From the NCBI GenBank assembly GCA_036675035.1, contig JAKFFO010000020.1, positions 1 to 64,000 on the forward strand: a stretch of DNA of 64,000 bases, written 5' to 3'. The position numbers were made by a program, and so were the translations under genes. The notes beneath the pieces are model-generated. The model was given only the letters and a program-made list of their open reading frames with translations, did not search any database and was not told the DNA's origin. Below, one piece after another: positions 28,634 through 38,334 of this stretch; the first letter of the stretch is position 1, and each line of letters opens with the position of its first letter. This DNA is from MESE01 sp036675035 (GTDB lineage: Bacteria; Pseudomonadota; Gammaproteobacteria; Burkholderiales; Burkholderiaceae_D).

Positions 28634-29734
28634 ATGTTTTCAGGGGAATCAATCTTGGCCATAGAACTTGGACCTTTATTCGGTAAAAAAAATGCCCCGC
28701 TGGTTGGTTTGGATATCAGTACCTCCGGTGTCAAGCTGGTCGAACTTTCTGAAGTGGGCAGAAACGAGTTGCGGCTCGAACGCTACGCGGCCGAGCCCTT
28801 GCCGAAAGGCGCGGTGGTAGATGGCAATATTGAAAACATCGAGCAAGTATCGGAGGCGGTGCGTCGTGTTTGGAAAAAAAGCGGTACGCGCGCAAAGCTG
28901 GTCGCGTTGGGCATGCCGCCTGCGTCCGTTATTACAAAAAAAATTATCCTGCCTGGTGGATTGTCTGAAGAAGAGCTGGAGCTCCAGGTCGAATCGGAAG
29001 CCAATCAATATATTCCGTTTGCGTTGGATGAAGTAAGTCTCGACTTCGATGTGATCGGGCCGGCGCAGAATTCGCCGGACGATATCGAAGTACTGCTGGC
29101 AGCAACCCGCAAGGAAAAAGTGGAAGACCGGGTAGCAGTGGCCGAAGCGGCGGGGCTGAAGCCGACGGTCATGGACATCGAATCCTACGCTGCTCGAACC
29201 GCTATTGAGCGCGTTACGTCCCAGTTGCCCCAGGCCGGGCAGGGTCAAATTGTGGCGTTGTTCCAGATCGGCTCACAAATAACTCACATATCGGTACTGC
29301 TGGATGGACAGCCTCTGTACGAGCGCGAGCAGCCGTTTGGTGGCAATCAGTTGACCCAGGATATTGTTCGCGCTTATGGGGTATCCCAAGACGAGGCGGA
29401 AGCAAAGAAAAAATCGGGTGACTTACCCGAAGGATATGAGCGCGAACTGCTGGAGCCATTTTTGGAAAGCGCTGCGTTGGAAGTGACGCGCGCCATACAG
29501 TTTTTCTTTACGTCTACGCCGTACACGCGGATCGATCAGATATTTTTGGCCGGCGGCTGTTCGATTATTCCGGGATTGGCTGAAATAATTGCGAGCCGCA
29601 CACAGATATCGACGTCGATCGTGAGTCCATTCAAGGGAATGCAATTGGGTTCCACCATTCGTGAAAAGCAGTTGCGTATGGATGCGCCTGCTTACCTGAT
29701 TGCCTGCGGATTGGCGATGCGGAGGTTTGACTGA
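28634..29734 (+). CDS. pilM: Type IV pilus inner-membrane platform protein PilM
   Basis: PilM is a cytoplasmic actin-like ATP-binding protein that docks on the N-terminus of PilN in the pilus alignment complex. Family marks are LVGLDISTSGVKLVEL (phosphate-1-like loop), LPGGLSEEELELQVESEANQYIPF and FLAGGCSIIPGL near the C-terminus. The length is 366 residues from the ATG. A TTG at 28655 (AIELGPLFGKKN) behind AGGGGA is a credible alternative start that would match shorter family members. The stop overlaps the pilN start. Confidence 0.94.
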   Translation: MFSGESILAIELGPLFGKKNAPLVGLDISTSGVKLVELSEVGRNELRLERYAAEPLPKGAVVDGNIENIEQVSEAVRRVWKKSGTRAKLVALGMPPASVITKKIILPGGLSEEELELQVESEANQYIPFALDEVSLDFDVIGPAQNSPDDIEVLLAATRKEKVEDRVAVAEAAGLKPTVMDIESYAARTAIERVTSQLPQAGQGQIVALFQIGSQITHISVLLDGQPLYEREQPFGGNQLTQDIVRAYGVSQDEAEAKKKSGDLPEGYERELLEPFLESAALEVTRAIQFFFTSTPYTRIDQIFLAGGCSIIPGLAEIIASRTQISTSIVSPFKGMQLGSTIREKQLRMDAPAYLIACGLAMRRFD

Positions 29735-30363
29735 TGGTCAGGATTAATTTATTACCGCACCGCGAAGCAAGGCGCAAAGAACGAAAAAGTGCGTTTTTTG
29801 CAATGCTTGTTCTTTCCCTGGTGTTGGGTGGGGTAGTGGTACTTGCGGTCGCAGGTTTTATTGGCCACAAGATATCCAATCAAACCGCGCGCAACGAGTT
29901 CATCAAGGCGGAAAACAAGAAGCTTGATACGCAGATCGCAGAAATTGCGACGCTCAAGCAGGAAATCGAAGCGCTGAAGGCCAGGCAACAGGCAGTAGAG
30001 GATTTGCAAAGCGACCGGAATCAGCCAGTGTATTTGATGGATGAGCTGGTCAAACAGGTTCCTGAAGGCATCTATTTGCTGTCCCTCAAGCAAACCGGCC
30101 AGCGCGTTGTGCTCAACGGGCATGCACAGTCGAACGAGCGCGTATCCGAATTGCTTCGCAACCTGAGCAACAATTCACCTTGGCTGGAACGACCCGACCT
30201 GATTGAAATTCGATCGACCGGAGCGGGCCAGGGCAAGGATGCGAAGAAGGTGTTCCAGTTTACAGTGAATGTCGGCATCAAGCGTCCTCGTGACGTCGAT
30301 GCGGCGGCTGCAGTGCTCGCGCAAGGCGGTAATGCAGCGTCGGCCGTAGCGCAAAAACCCTGA
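29734..30363 (+). CDS. pilN: Type IV pilus assembly protein PilN
   Basis: PilN is a bitopic inner-membrane protein. The N-terminal INLLPHREARR is the PilM-binding motif, followed by a membrane segment at about residues 27-48, a coiled coil (about 50-90) and a ferredoxin-like periplasmic domain that pairs with PilO. The length is 209 residues, somewhat longer than average because of an Ala-rich C-terminal tail. It overlaps pilM by one base and is followed by pilO after 15 bases. Confidence 0.94.
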   Translation: MVRINLLPHREARRKERKSAFFAMLVLSLVLGGVVVLAVAGFIGHKISNQTARNEFIKAENKKLDTQIAEIATLKQEIEALKARQQAVEDLQSDRNQPVYLMDELVKQVPEGIYLLSLKQTGQRVVLNGHAQSNERVSELLRNLSNNSPWLERPDLIEIRSTGAGQGKDAKKVFQFTVNVGIKRPRDVDAAAAVLAQGGNAASAVAQKP

Positions 30364-30378
30364 TATGAGAGACGCGTA

Positions 30379-31017
30379 ATGGCAGATTTGAAAAATATGG
30401 GAGAGGTGTTCGGTGCCCAGTTTCGCGGCCTGAACGGACGCCATCCGGGTCAATGGCCTCTCATTCCGCGAGCATTGTGCGGAGTAGGTGTATTTCTCGC
30501 GGCAGTAGGATTAGGCTGGTTTTTGTATTGGAGCAGCCAGCTGGAAGAGTTGGCACAAGGCGAGCAAGAGGAGATACAACTTCGAGCGGCATACAAGGGC
30601 AAGGTTCAACAAGCGATTAATCTGGATGGCTTGCGCAAGCAAAAGGCGCAAGTAGGTGAATACGTCGCTTCGCTTGAAAAGCAATTACCTAGTAAAGCGG
30701 AAATGGATGCGCTTCTTTCCGACATCAACCAGGCAGGTTTGGGACGTGGCTTGCAGTTCGAATTGTTCAAACCGGGGCAAGTGGTCGTAAAAGATTACTA
30801 CGCCGAGCTGCCAATCGACATCAAGGTGACAGGGAGCTATCACGATGTAGGCGCCTTCACCAGCGATATAGCGAACCTTCCGCGTATCGTTACGCTGAAC
30901 AACATGAATCTGGTTGCGGTCAAGAACGGCGTGCTGACATTCGATGCGGTCGCAAAGACTTTCCGCTATCTGGATAAGGATGAGGTATCGGCACAGCGCA
31001 AGGGAGGCAAAAAATGA
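30379..31017 (+). CDS. pilO: Type IV pilus assembly protein PilO
   Basis: PilO forms heterodimers with PilN in the periplasm and binds PilP. It has a cytoplasmic N-terminus with NGRHPGQWPLIPR, a membrane segment at about residues 33-53, a coiled coil, and the C-terminal domain with LPIDIKVTGSYHDVGAFTSDIANLPRIV, the family signature region. The length is 212 residues. Its stop overlaps the pilP start by four bases (ATGA), so the genes are translationally coupled. Confidence 0.95.
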   Translation: MADLKNMGEVFGAQFRGLNGRHPGQWPLIPRALCGVGVFLAAVGLGWFLYWSSQLEELAQGEQEEIQLRAAYKGKVQQAINLDGLRKQKAQVGEYVASLEKQLPSKAEMDALLSDINQAGLGRGLQFELFKPGQVVVKDYYAELPIDIKVTGSYHDVGAFTSDIANLPRIVTLNNMNLVAVKNGVLTFDAVAKTFRYLDKDEVSAQRKGGKK

Positions 31018-31553
31018 CAAGGTCTCGTCTTCCGGCACTATTGACCATTCCTCTTCTATTCGGCCTGCAAAGCTGCAGCGACGGCGGCGTCCAGGAAGTC
31101 CAGCAGTGGATGGATGAGACGAAAAGCCAGACCAGGGTATCGATTCCAAAACTGTCGGAGCCGAAGAAGTTCATTCCGTTTATATATACCGCGAAGGATG
31201 TAATCGATCCATATAACCCAAACAAGCTGGCGGTGGCCCTGGCAAAGGCGCAGGCAACCTCGAATAGCGGTTTCAAGCCGGATCTTGAGCGCCGCCGCGA
31301 GCCGTTGGAAAGCTATCCTCTTGATAGTTTGAATATGGTTGGAACACTTCAGAGAGCAGGTTTGAGTTATGCGCTCTTACAGGCAGACAAGACGGTATTT
31401 CGAGCGAAAGTCGGAAACTACGTTGGACAGAATCTCGGAATGATTACCAGAATCACAGAAACCGAAGTAGATATTAAAGAAATTGTACAAGACGCCGCCG
31501 GCGATTGGGTCGAACGTAAAGCAAAGCTAGAGCTGCAGGAGACGAAGAAATGA
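31014..31553 (+). CDS. pilP: Type IV pilus lipoprotein PilP
   Basis: PilP is an inner-membrane lipoprotein that links PilNO to the PilQ secretin. The signal peptide ends with LQSC (lipidated Cys21). After a flexible region (FIYTAKDVIDPYNPNK, RREPLESYPLDSLNMVGTL) comes the beta-sandwich domain with VGNYVGQNLGMITRITETEVDIKEIV. The length of 179 residues is usual. It overlaps both pilO and pilQ by four bases. Confidence 0.95.
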   Translation: MTRSRLPALLTIPLLFGLQSCSDGGVQEVQQWMDETKSQTRVSIPKLSEPKKFIPFIYTAKDVIDPYNPNKLAVALAKAQATSNSGFKPDLERRREPLESYPLDSLNMVGTLQRAGLSYALLQADKTVFRAKVGNYVGQNLGMITRITETEVDIKEIVQDAAGDWVERKAKLELQETKK

Positions 31554-33667
31554 TGATGCTGAAAAAATGGAAATTGGCTGTAGTAATGCGTCGAACTTTG
31601 CAGCGAAGCTTTTTCGTTTGCCTGCTCGGTATTCCCGCTTTCGCTGCGGCGCAGGAAAATGCGATCGAATCGATCAGCACGAACCAGCAGGGCGCGAATG
31701 TAATCGTGAAAATCACTTTCAAGAAACCGGTCGTCAAGCCGCCGGTTGGATTTTCTATTTCAAATCCGGCCCGCATCGCACTTGATTTCTCGGGAACGAC
31801 GAACGCGACCGGAGCCACGACGCAAGATATCGGTTTGGGTGATGTGCGCAATGTCAATGTGGTTCAGGCAGGCGAACGATCGCGCCTGGTTTTCAATTTG
31901 AAACGCCCTCTGAATTATGCAACCGCGATAGACGGCACTGCAGTCATTGTGACGATCGATGGATCGGGAGGCGTAGCCACGGCAGTCAATGCGACCGGAA
32001 TGCCGGTTTCCACCGCATCGGTAGCTGCCGGTCCACAGAATATTCGAGACATCGATTTTCGACGCGGCGCGGCCGGTGAAGGGCGAGTGGTAATCGACCT
32101 GCCTAACAATCAGATCGGCGTTGACGTTCGTCAGCAAGGCCAGTCGATTCTTGTCGACTTCTTGAAAGCCAGCCTGCCGGACGTGTTGCGTCGCCGTATG
32201 GATGTGACTGATTTCGGAACACCGATACAAACGATCACGACTTCATCGCAGGGCGAAAACGTTCGTATGGTAATCGAACCGAAAGGCTTATGGGAGCACA
32301 GCGCTTATCAAAGCGACTCTCAGCTGGTAATTGAAGTCAAGCCAATCAAGGAAGAGCCGAACAAGCTTACCCAAGGCACGCAAGGATATCGCGGCGAGAA
32401 ACTGTCACTGAATTTCCAGAATGTGGAAGTCAGGGCGGTACTGCAGGTAATTGCGGATTTCACCGGGTTGAACATTATTACCAGCGATACCGTCGGTGGA
32501 AACCTTACGCTTCGGTTGAAGGACGTACCGTGGGATCAGGCGCTTGATATCGTGATGCAGGCCAAAGGCCTGGATATGCGCAAGAACGGGACCGTGCTCT
32601 GGATTGCACCCAAAGATGAATTGCTGACCAAGGAGAAGCTCGAGCTTGAACAGCGTTCGCAAATCGCGGAACTCGAGCCGGTCAGAACCGAGACATTCCA
32701 GCTGAATTACCAAAAAGCCGATGCGTTCAAAACGATACTGGATAATTCCGGAGGCGGCGGACGCAGCATTCTGTCCAAACGCGGAAGCGCGGTAATCGAC
32801 CCCAGGACGAACCAGCTTTTTGTCACCGATATCGCATCAAAGCTCGAGGAAATCCGCAAGCTGGTGGAGCAGACAGACATTCCAAGCCGGCAGGTGTTGA
32901 TCGAGGCGCGAATTGTCGAGGCCAACGATACGTTTAGTAGAAATCTGGGTGCAAAACTCGGCTTTGGCGCTCAAAAAACAGGAAGCAATATTAAAGAAAT
33001 AGGTGGTCAGCAAAATGCCGACGCTGATGCCGAAGGTATCAACTTGACCAATCTGCAAACGGTCAACGGCAATGCGGTTAACCTGCCCGCGTCGGGCTTG
33101 GGCGGAGCATCAGCAGGTTCGTTCGCATTGTCATTATTTAATGCAGCGGCGACGAGATTTATTAGCCTGGAACTCTCCGCACTGGAATCCGATGGCAAGG
33201 GAAAAATTCTTTCCAGCCCCCGAGTCATTACGGCGGATCAACTTAAAGCCACGATTGAACAGGGCACCGAACTTCCGTATCAAGTCGCGACCAGCAGTGG
33301 CGCTACTTCGCTGGCTTTCAGGAAGGCAAATCTGAAGCTTGAAGTCACGCCGCAGATTACCCCCGATGGCAATGTCATTCTGGATGTTGACGTCAATAAA
33401 GACAGCGTTGGCCAAGCGACGCTACAGGGATTCGCGATTGATACGAAGCATGTAAAAACACAGGTTCTGATTGAGAATGGAGGAACTGTCGTGATCGGCG
33501 GAATCTATATTCAACAGGATCGCGATACGGTAACCAAGGTGCCTCTGTTTGGCGACATTCCCGTACTCGGGCATCTCTTCAAGACAACCGCGCGTACCAA
33601 TGACAAAACAGAATTGCTGATTTTCCTTACGCCCAAGATCCTGAATGATAAAGTCGTCATAAGATAA
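31550..33667 (+). CDS. pilQ: Type IV pilus secretin PilQ
   Basis: PilQ makes the outer-membrane channel for the pilus. The 705-residue product has a signal peptide (through about residue 35, FAAAQ), two AMIN domains that bind peptidoglycan (about 38-150 and 165-265), secretin N domains (LSLNFQNVEVRAVLQVIADFTGLN and the QKADAFKTIL region), and the C-terminal secretin beta-barrel domain with GKILSSPRVIT and VPLFGDIPVLGHLFK. Three tandem ATGs open the frame. It ends the pil operon, 62 bases before aroKB. Confidence 0.96.
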   Translation: MMMLKKWKLAVVMRRTLQRSFFVCLLGIPAFAAAQENAIESISTNQQGANVIVKITFKKPVVKPPVGFSISNPARIALDFSGTTNATGATTQDIGLGDVRNVNVVQAGERSRLVFNLKRPLNYATAIDGTAVIVTIDGSGGVATAVNATGMPVSTASVAAGPQNIRDIDFRRGAAGEGRVVIDLPNNQIGVDVRQQGQSILVDFLKASLPDVLRRRMDVTDFGTPIQTITTSSQGENVRMVIEPKGLWEHSAYQSDSQLVIEVKPIKEEPNKLTQGTQGYRGEKLSLNFQNVEVRAVLQVIADFTGLNIITSDTVGGNLTLRLKDVPWDQALDIVMQAKGLDMRKNGTVLWIAPKDELLTKEKLELEQRSQIAELEPVRTETFQLNYQKADAFKTILDNSGGGGRSILSKRGSAVIDPRTNQLFVTDIASKLEEIRKLVEQTDIPSRQVLIEARIVEANDTFSRNLGAKLGFGAQKTGSNIKEIGGQQNADADAEGINLTNLQTVNGNAVNLPASGLGGASAGSFALSLFNAAATRFISLELSALESDGKGKILSSPRVITADQLKATIEQGTELPYQVATSSGATSLAFRKANLKLEVTPQITPDGNVILDVDVNKDSVGQATLQGFAIDTKHVKTQVLIENGGTVVIGGIYIQQDRDTVTKVPLFGDIPVLGHLFKTTARTNDKTELLIFLTPKILNDKVVIR

Positions 33668-33729
33668 TGAGACTCGATCTTGTATAGTCACGTCTTATCC
33701 CTTTTGGATGGATAAGGAAAATAGCAGAC

Positions 33730-35412
33730 GTGTCAGGGAACATTTTTTTGGTGGGCTTGATGGGCGCCGGCAAAACTACGGTTGGCCGCGCCTTGGCAAA
33801 AAAACTCAATAAGCGTTTCATTGATTCAGATCATGAGATCGAAGCCCGGACCGGGGCTTCGATTCCTCTGATCTTTGAAATCGAAGGGGAAGCGGGCTTT
33901 CGTCAGCGCGAGGCGGAGGTTATCCGCGATCTCACGGCGGAGCAGGACGTCGTACTGGCCACAGGCGGTGGAGCCATTCTGAACGCGGAAAGCAGAGTTC
34001 TGCTGAAATCGCGCGGCACGGTTATCTACCTGCGTGCCAGCGTCAGCAGTATTCTGCAACGTACCAGCCACGATAAAAATCGCCCGCTTTTACAAACCGC
34101 CGATCCCCGCAAGCGTATCGAAGAACTGGCACGCGAGCGTGAACCGTACTATCGTGAGGTTGCTCACATCGTCATTGATACCGGCCGCCCTAATGTGCAA
34201 TGGCTGATGCAAAACATCCTGACACAGCTGGACCGCGTTAAAAGTGCAATGCCCGGCTCCGAATCGCGGAATCAACTCATCGATCCACTTCCACCAATAT
34301 CTTCTGATCCGAAAATGCCGCAGTCCGCCCCCACTACTCTTTCGGTCGACCTCGGTGACCGTAGCTATCCCATTGCAATCGGTTATTCCCTGCTCTCGGA
34401 TTCCGCTCTGGTCAATCGCTATATTTCTGGCAAGCGAATAGCCATCGTGACCAACAACGTCGTTGCCCCGCTCTATCTTGGGCAGCTGACAAGAGCGTTG
34501 ACCGCAGCGGCCAAAAAAGTAATCGCTATCGAGCTGCCGGACGGTGAAGAAGAAAAGAACTGGGCCAATCTGATGCGCATATTCGACGCATTACTTACCG
34601 AAAAGTGCGATCGGAAAACCACGCTGATTGCGTTGGGAGGAGGGGTTATTGGCGATATGACCGGATTTGCGGCGGCAACCTACATGCGCGGAGTGCCGTT
34701 TATTCAGGTGCCTACCACTTTGCTGGCACAAGTTGATTCGTCGGTGGGGGGCAAGACCGGCATTAATCATCCGCTCGGCAAAAACATGATCGGCGCATTT
34801 TATCAACCACAAGCCGTGATTGCCGATACTGCAACGCTTGATACCTTGCCGCGCCGTGAATTGGCTGCCGGCATGGCGGAGGTTATCAAGCACGGTGCAA
34901 TCATTGACGCCGTGTTCTTCGACTGGATCGAAGATAATATCGAAAAATTGATGTCCAAAGATGCTGAGGCGCTAGCCTATGCGATTCGACGGTCCTGCGA
35001 AATAAAGGCAGAAGTGGTTCGGAAGGACGAACGGGAGACTGGTTTGCGCGCCATTCTTAATTTTGGCCACACCTTCGGTCACGCGATCGAGGCAGGGCTG
35101 GGTTACGGAAAATGGCTGCACGGTGAAGCAGTCGGCTGCGGAATGGTGATGGCTGCAAATCTCTCGCATCGGCTAGGCTTTATTGATGAGCAAACAATGG
35201 AGCGGATGCGCGCGCTGGTGCAAGCTGCAGGACTCCCGGTGGATGCGCCGGACCTGGGCAAGGAAAAATGGCTGGAATTAATGGAGGTCGACAAAAAAAA
35301 TGAAGACGGGAAAATCAAGTTTATCTTGATGAACCCATTGGGCACACCAATCATTACCACAGTGCCGATCGAGTTTTTGCTCGCAACCCTTGCGGATTGC
35401 GTCGCGCACTAA
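33730..35412 (+). CDS. aroKB: Fused shikimate kinase / 3-dehydroquinate synthase (AroK-AroB)
   Basis: One uninterrupted frame of 560 residues covers two shikimate-pathway enzymes. Residues 1-170 are shikimate kinase: Walker [10 protein letters not shown] at 9-17, the shikimate-binding D/R region ([15 protein letters not shown]) and ATGGGAI. Residues about 205-560 are 3-dehydroquinate synthase: [38 protein letters not shown] near 328, EVIKHG and [10 protein letters not shown] with metal-binding histidines. A Pro/Ser-rich linker joins them. The start is GTG. A possible internal ATG at 34315 has no clear ribosome-binding site. In most relatives these are adjacent separate genes, so the fusion is notable; a sequencing indel removing a stop should be excluded. 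Confidence 0.9.
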   Translation: MSGNIFLVGLMGAGKTTVGRALAKKLNKRFIDSDHEIEARTGASIPLIFEIEGEAGFRQREAEVIRDLTAEQDVVLATGGGAILNAESRVLLKSRGTVIYLRASVSSILQRTSHDKNRPLLQTADPRKRIEELAREREPYYREVAHIVIDTGRPNVQWLMQNILTQLDRVKSAMPGSESRNQLIDPLPPISSDPKMPQSAPTTLSVDLGDRSYPIAIGYSLLSDSALVNRYISGKRIAIVTNNVVAPLYLGQLTRALTAAAKKVIAIELPDGEEEKNWANLMRIFDALLTEKCDRKTTLIALGGGVIGDMTGFAAATYMRGVPFIQVPTTLLAQVDSSVGGKTGINHPLGKNMIGAFYQPQAVIADTATLDTLPRRELAAGMAEVIKHGAIIDAVFFDWIEDNIEKLMSKDAEALAYAIRRSCEIKAEVVRKDERETGLRAILNFGHTFGHAIEAGLGYGKWLHGEAVGCGMVMAANLSHRLGFIDEQTMERMRALVQAAGLPVDAPDLGKEKWLELMEVDKKNEDGKIKFILMNPLGTPIITTVPIEFLLATLADCVAH

Positions 35413-35414
35413 GC

Positions 35415-36563
35415 ATGAGTCTCGAAGCTCACCTCGCGCCCTATGCGGCACATTCGAGCCAGTCGCGGGGCCGGAGGTTCGCAGAAGCACCGCCGTCTTC
35501 ACGTTCTGAATTTCAGAGGGATCGCGATCGGATCGTTCACTGCGCCGCATTTCGCCGTCTCGAGTACAAGACCCAGGTATTCGTCAATCACGAAGGTGAC
35601 TTGTTTCGCACGAGACTGACGCATAGCATCGAAGTAGCACAAATTGCACGTTCGATCGCCCGTAATCTTCAACTCAACGAAGATCTGGTCGAAGCGATTT
35701 CGCTTGCGCACGATTTAGGGCACACGCCGTTCGGTCATGCCGGTCAGGAGGCGCTCAACCAATGCATGAAGGACTATGGCGGCTTTGAGCACAATTTGCA
35801 AAGCTTGCGCGTGGTTGATTTTTTGGAAGAGCGATACGGGGCGTTTGACGGATTGAACCTGATGTTTGAAACGCGCGAAGGCATCCTGAAACACTGTTCG
35901 GCGGCGAACGCAAAAAAGCTGGGCGACATCGGTCAGCGTTTTACTGAAAAAAAGCGGCCGACCCTGGAGGCCCAGCTTGCAAATCTTGCAGATGAAATTG
36001 CATACAATAATCATGATATCGATGATGGCTTGCGTTCAGGGTTGCTGACAATTGCACAACTGGACGAAATCGATTTTTACGCCCGTCACAAGGCAGATGT
36101 CGAGAAAGAATTTCCGGGAATTTCCGGCCGTCGAGCGATCAATGAAACGATCAGAAGGATGATCAACACCCTGATCGTTGATCTGATCAATACGTCGAAA
36201 GAAAATATCGACAACGCACAACTCAAATCGACAGACGATGTGAGAAGTGCCGCTGCGCTGATCACCTTTTCCGATTCGGTAGCGCAGGAGGCCGTGCTTT
36301 TAAAGCGCTTCTTGCGTGAAAACCTGTATCAACACTTCCAGGTAAATCGGATGACCAGCAAAGCGCGTCGGATTGTCGCTGAGCTGTTCGACGCATTCAT
36401 GCGCGAACCGAATCTGCTGCCTCCTGATTACCAGGTTGCCGAGTCTCAGCAACCAGCCAACATGTCGGCCCAGCCGCGAAAAGTTGCCGATTACATTGCC
36501 GGCATGACCGACCGTTACGCGATTCGCGAGCACCGACGCTTGTTTGCGGTTGAAGAAATATAG
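35415..36563 (+). CDS. dgt: Deoxyguanosinetriphosphate triphosphohydrolase-like protein
   Basis: An HD-superfamily dNTP triphosphohydrolase. The metal-binding residues are H70 ([12 protein letters not shown]) and H99-D100 ([15 protein letters not shown]), with the later FEHN and NNHDIDDGL motifs. At 382 residues it belongs to the shorter dgt-like subgroup. The ATG at 35415 lies two bases past the aroKB stop; a TTG start inside aroKB is possible but less likely. It is co-transcribed with aroKB. An inverted repeat (36570-36577 / 36599-36606) lies just downstream but lacks a T tract. Confidence 0.94.
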   Translation: MSLEAHLAPYAAHSSQSRGRRFAEAPPSSRSEFQRDRDRIVHCAAFRRLEYKTQVFVNHEGDLFRTRLTHSIEVAQIARSIARNLQLNEDLVEAISLAHDLGHTPFGHAGQEALNQCMKDYGGFEHNLQSLRVVDFLEERYGAFDGLNLMFETREGILKHCSAANAKKLGDIGQRFTEKKRPTLEAQLANLADEIAYNNHDIDDGLRSGLLTIAQLDEIDFYARHKADVEKEFPGISGRRAINETIRRMINTLIVDLINTSKENIDNAQLKSTDDVRSAAALITFSDSVAQEAVLLKRFLRENLYQHFQVNRMTSKARRIVAELFDAFMREPNLLPPDYQVAESQQPANMSAQPRKVADYIAGMTDRYAIREHRRLFAVEEI

Positions 36564-36626
36564 AAACTCGCGTCCGGTCAGTAGCTGCGTCATTCTTTCC
36601 GGACGCATCTACAGCTGCTCCGGATT

Positions 36627-37724
36627 TCAGTTGCCGTTCAGATCGCGTAACGGATGCGCATACGCTGGCCACGCCGAATCAAAAAAGGGTGAAACCATTT
36701 CCGGCGTCACCTGTTCCAGAGTCGCTGGCGACCATGCAGGCGTGTTGTCCTTGTCAATCACGCGCGCCCGCACGCCTTCAAGCACTTCGCCATGCTCAAA
36801 ACAACGGCGCACCATTGTGCGTTCCATGCGAAGGCAATCGGCCAGATCGATCGCAGCGGCACGCCGCAGCTGTGCAAGCGTCACACGCATCATCAGCGGA
36901 GACCCCTTTTGCATCATGGTGACTGCGTTTTGCGAGAAAGAATCTGCGTCTCCCATTAACTCTTCGAAGATTGACTGCACATCATCCGCTGCGAAATGCC
37001 GATCGATCAATGCGCGGTTGCGAGCCAGAACACTTCCGGCCGGATCCATCTGTTCCTTGAACGATGCTGCAAAATCAAGAATGGCCGCATTTAAATTTGA
37101 CGCTGCAGTCGATTCCAGCAGAGATATCAGCGCGGGCAGCTGTTCCACCGGCACGAAGACATCGGCCAATCCCGCATACAATGCATCGGCTGCGCCGATG
37201 GTCGCTCCCGTAACGCCAAGATACGCCCCGATTTGCCCTGGTGCTCTGGACAGAAAATAACTTCCGCCTACGTCCGGGAACAGGCCGATGTGAACTTCCG
37301 GCATCGCCATCCGTGTATTTTCCGTGACAATCCGCAAGCGCCCCGCTGACGCGGATTGCGCAATTCCCATGCCGCCTCCCATCACGATGCCGTCCATTAA
37401 AGCGATATACGGCTTCGGATAGAAATGGATGAGGTGATTGAGTGCATACTCTTCGGTAAAAAAATCCTCCAGCAATGCACTGCCGCCCTGCGGCGATGAA
37501 CTGCCGCTTTCATGGAAAAAGCGAATATCGCCGCCGGCGCAAAATGCTTTGCCTGTAGTGCTGCGGATGACTGTAGCGAGAACATGCGGATCATCTTTCC
37601 ACGCCAATAAAGCCTGCGTTATCGCGCGGACCATTTCCAATGATAGCGAGTTAAGCGCTTTCGGGCGATCAAGTGATATGAAGCCGATGCGGTTAACAAT
37701 ATTTATTTTTACGTGTTCATTCAT
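36627..37724 (-). CDS. 3-hydroxyisobutyryl-CoA hydrolase-like enoyl-CoA hydratase/isomerase family protein
   Basis: A crotonase-fold enzyme. The oxyanion-hole regions are CAGGDIRFF and GIVMGGGMGIA, and the acidic catalytic region is MPEVHIGLFPDVGGSYFLSR. The C-terminal half has EGVRARVIDKDNTPAW, which is characteristic of 3-hydroxyisobutyryl-CoA hydrolases in valine catabolism rather than plain hydratases. The length is 365 residues, fitting that group. The ATG at 37724 is chosen over an upstream TTG. No other valine-degradation gene is nearby, so its physiological substrate remains inferred. Confidence 0.88.
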   Translation of the reverse strand: MNEHVKINIVNRIGFISLDRPKALNSLSLEMVRAITQALLAWKDDPHVLATVIRSTTGKAFCAGGDIRFFHESGSSSPQGGSALLEDFFTEEYALNHLIHFYPKPYIALMDGIVMGGGMGIAQSASAGRLRIVTENTRMAMPEVHIGLFPDVGGSYFLSRAPGQIGAYLGVTGATIGAADALYAGLADVFVPVEQLPALISLLESTAASNLNAAILDFAASFKEQMDPAGSVLARNRALIDRHFAADDVQSIFEELMGDADSFSQNAVTMMQKGSPLMMRVTLAQLRRAAAIDLADCLRMERTMVRRCFEHGEVLEGVRARVIDKDNTPAWSPATLEQVTPEMVSPFFDSAWPAYAHPLRDLNGN

Positions 37725-37816
37725 GATCGGGTGATTCAAAGTGAAAACATCGATAGTGTAATGACATTCGCTGCCTTTGGCAGTCGGGGGGGCGACATTT
37801 GAATAGATGCGGCGCG

Positions 37817-37846
37817 AAATAAAAAGAGCGCAAACGATGCGCTCTT
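37817..37846 (-). terminator. Intrinsic terminator downstream of hpf
   Basis: On the minus strand an eight-base perfect stem (arms AAGAGCGC 37824-37831 and GCGCTCTT 37839-37846 as read on plus) is followed by TTTTTATTTC. It lies about 40 bases after the hpf stop and ends the lpt-rpoN-hpf transcript. Confidence 0.88.
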
Positions 37847-37883
37847 CGACGGCATTGCCAAACTGCTCGGCAAAATATCTTGG

Positions 37884-38249
37884 CTATGACGCTGCGGCCT
37901 GAGCATCCGGAGGCGGAATCTCGGACATGCGTTTGATTGCCGCGTGCTGATGATCCTGTATCTTGTTCTTGTATTTGATAACCTGGCGATCGAGCTTGTC
38001 GATTAATGCATCGATAGCGGCATACAAGTCGTGCGCAATACTCTCGACATGCAGATCTTTTCCGCGCAGGCGAAGATTGATTTCGGCTTTTTGACGTTTC
38101 TCTTTTTCGGAGAGTTTGTCGACAGTCAGAATGACTGCAATATCAATGACATGGTCGAAATGGCGTTTGATGCGTTCCAGCTTGCTTTGCACGTATTCAC
38201 GGATGGCGGGTGTCAATTCGAGATGATGTCCACTGATGGTGAGATTCAT
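37884..38249 (-). CDS. hpf: Ribosome hibernation promoting factor (short HPF/YfiA family)
   Basis: HPF binds the decoding region and promotes formation of inactive 100S ribosomes in stationary phase. The 121-residue protein starts [20 protein letters not shown] and has the beta-alpha fold with [33 protein letters not shown]. It lacks the long-form dimerisation domain. TAGGAG precedes the ATG. It follows rpoN by 85 bases, the classic rpoN-hpf linkage, but a terminator follows at once and ptsN is not next to it. Confidence 0.96.
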   Translation of the reverse strand: MNLTISGHHLELTPAIREYVQSKLERIKRHFDHVIDIAVILTVDKLSEKEKRQKAEINLRLRGKDLHVESIAHDLYAAIDALIDKLDRQVIKYKNKIQDHQHAAIKRMSEIPPPDAQAAAS

Positions 38250-38334
38250 ACAACGCTCCTATGGATATTGTCGCTGGCGGTTTCAAAGCAACAGATTGTC
38301 GTGAAACACAGCAACGTGAGACAAACTCCAAAAA

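Noticed and set aside
36570..36606. Inverted repeat GCGTCCGG/CCGGACGC between dgt and the acyl-CoA hydrolase gene
   Set aside because: Could be a bidirectional terminator of convergent genes, but it has a 21-base spacer and no T tract on either strand, so it was not listed as a feature.
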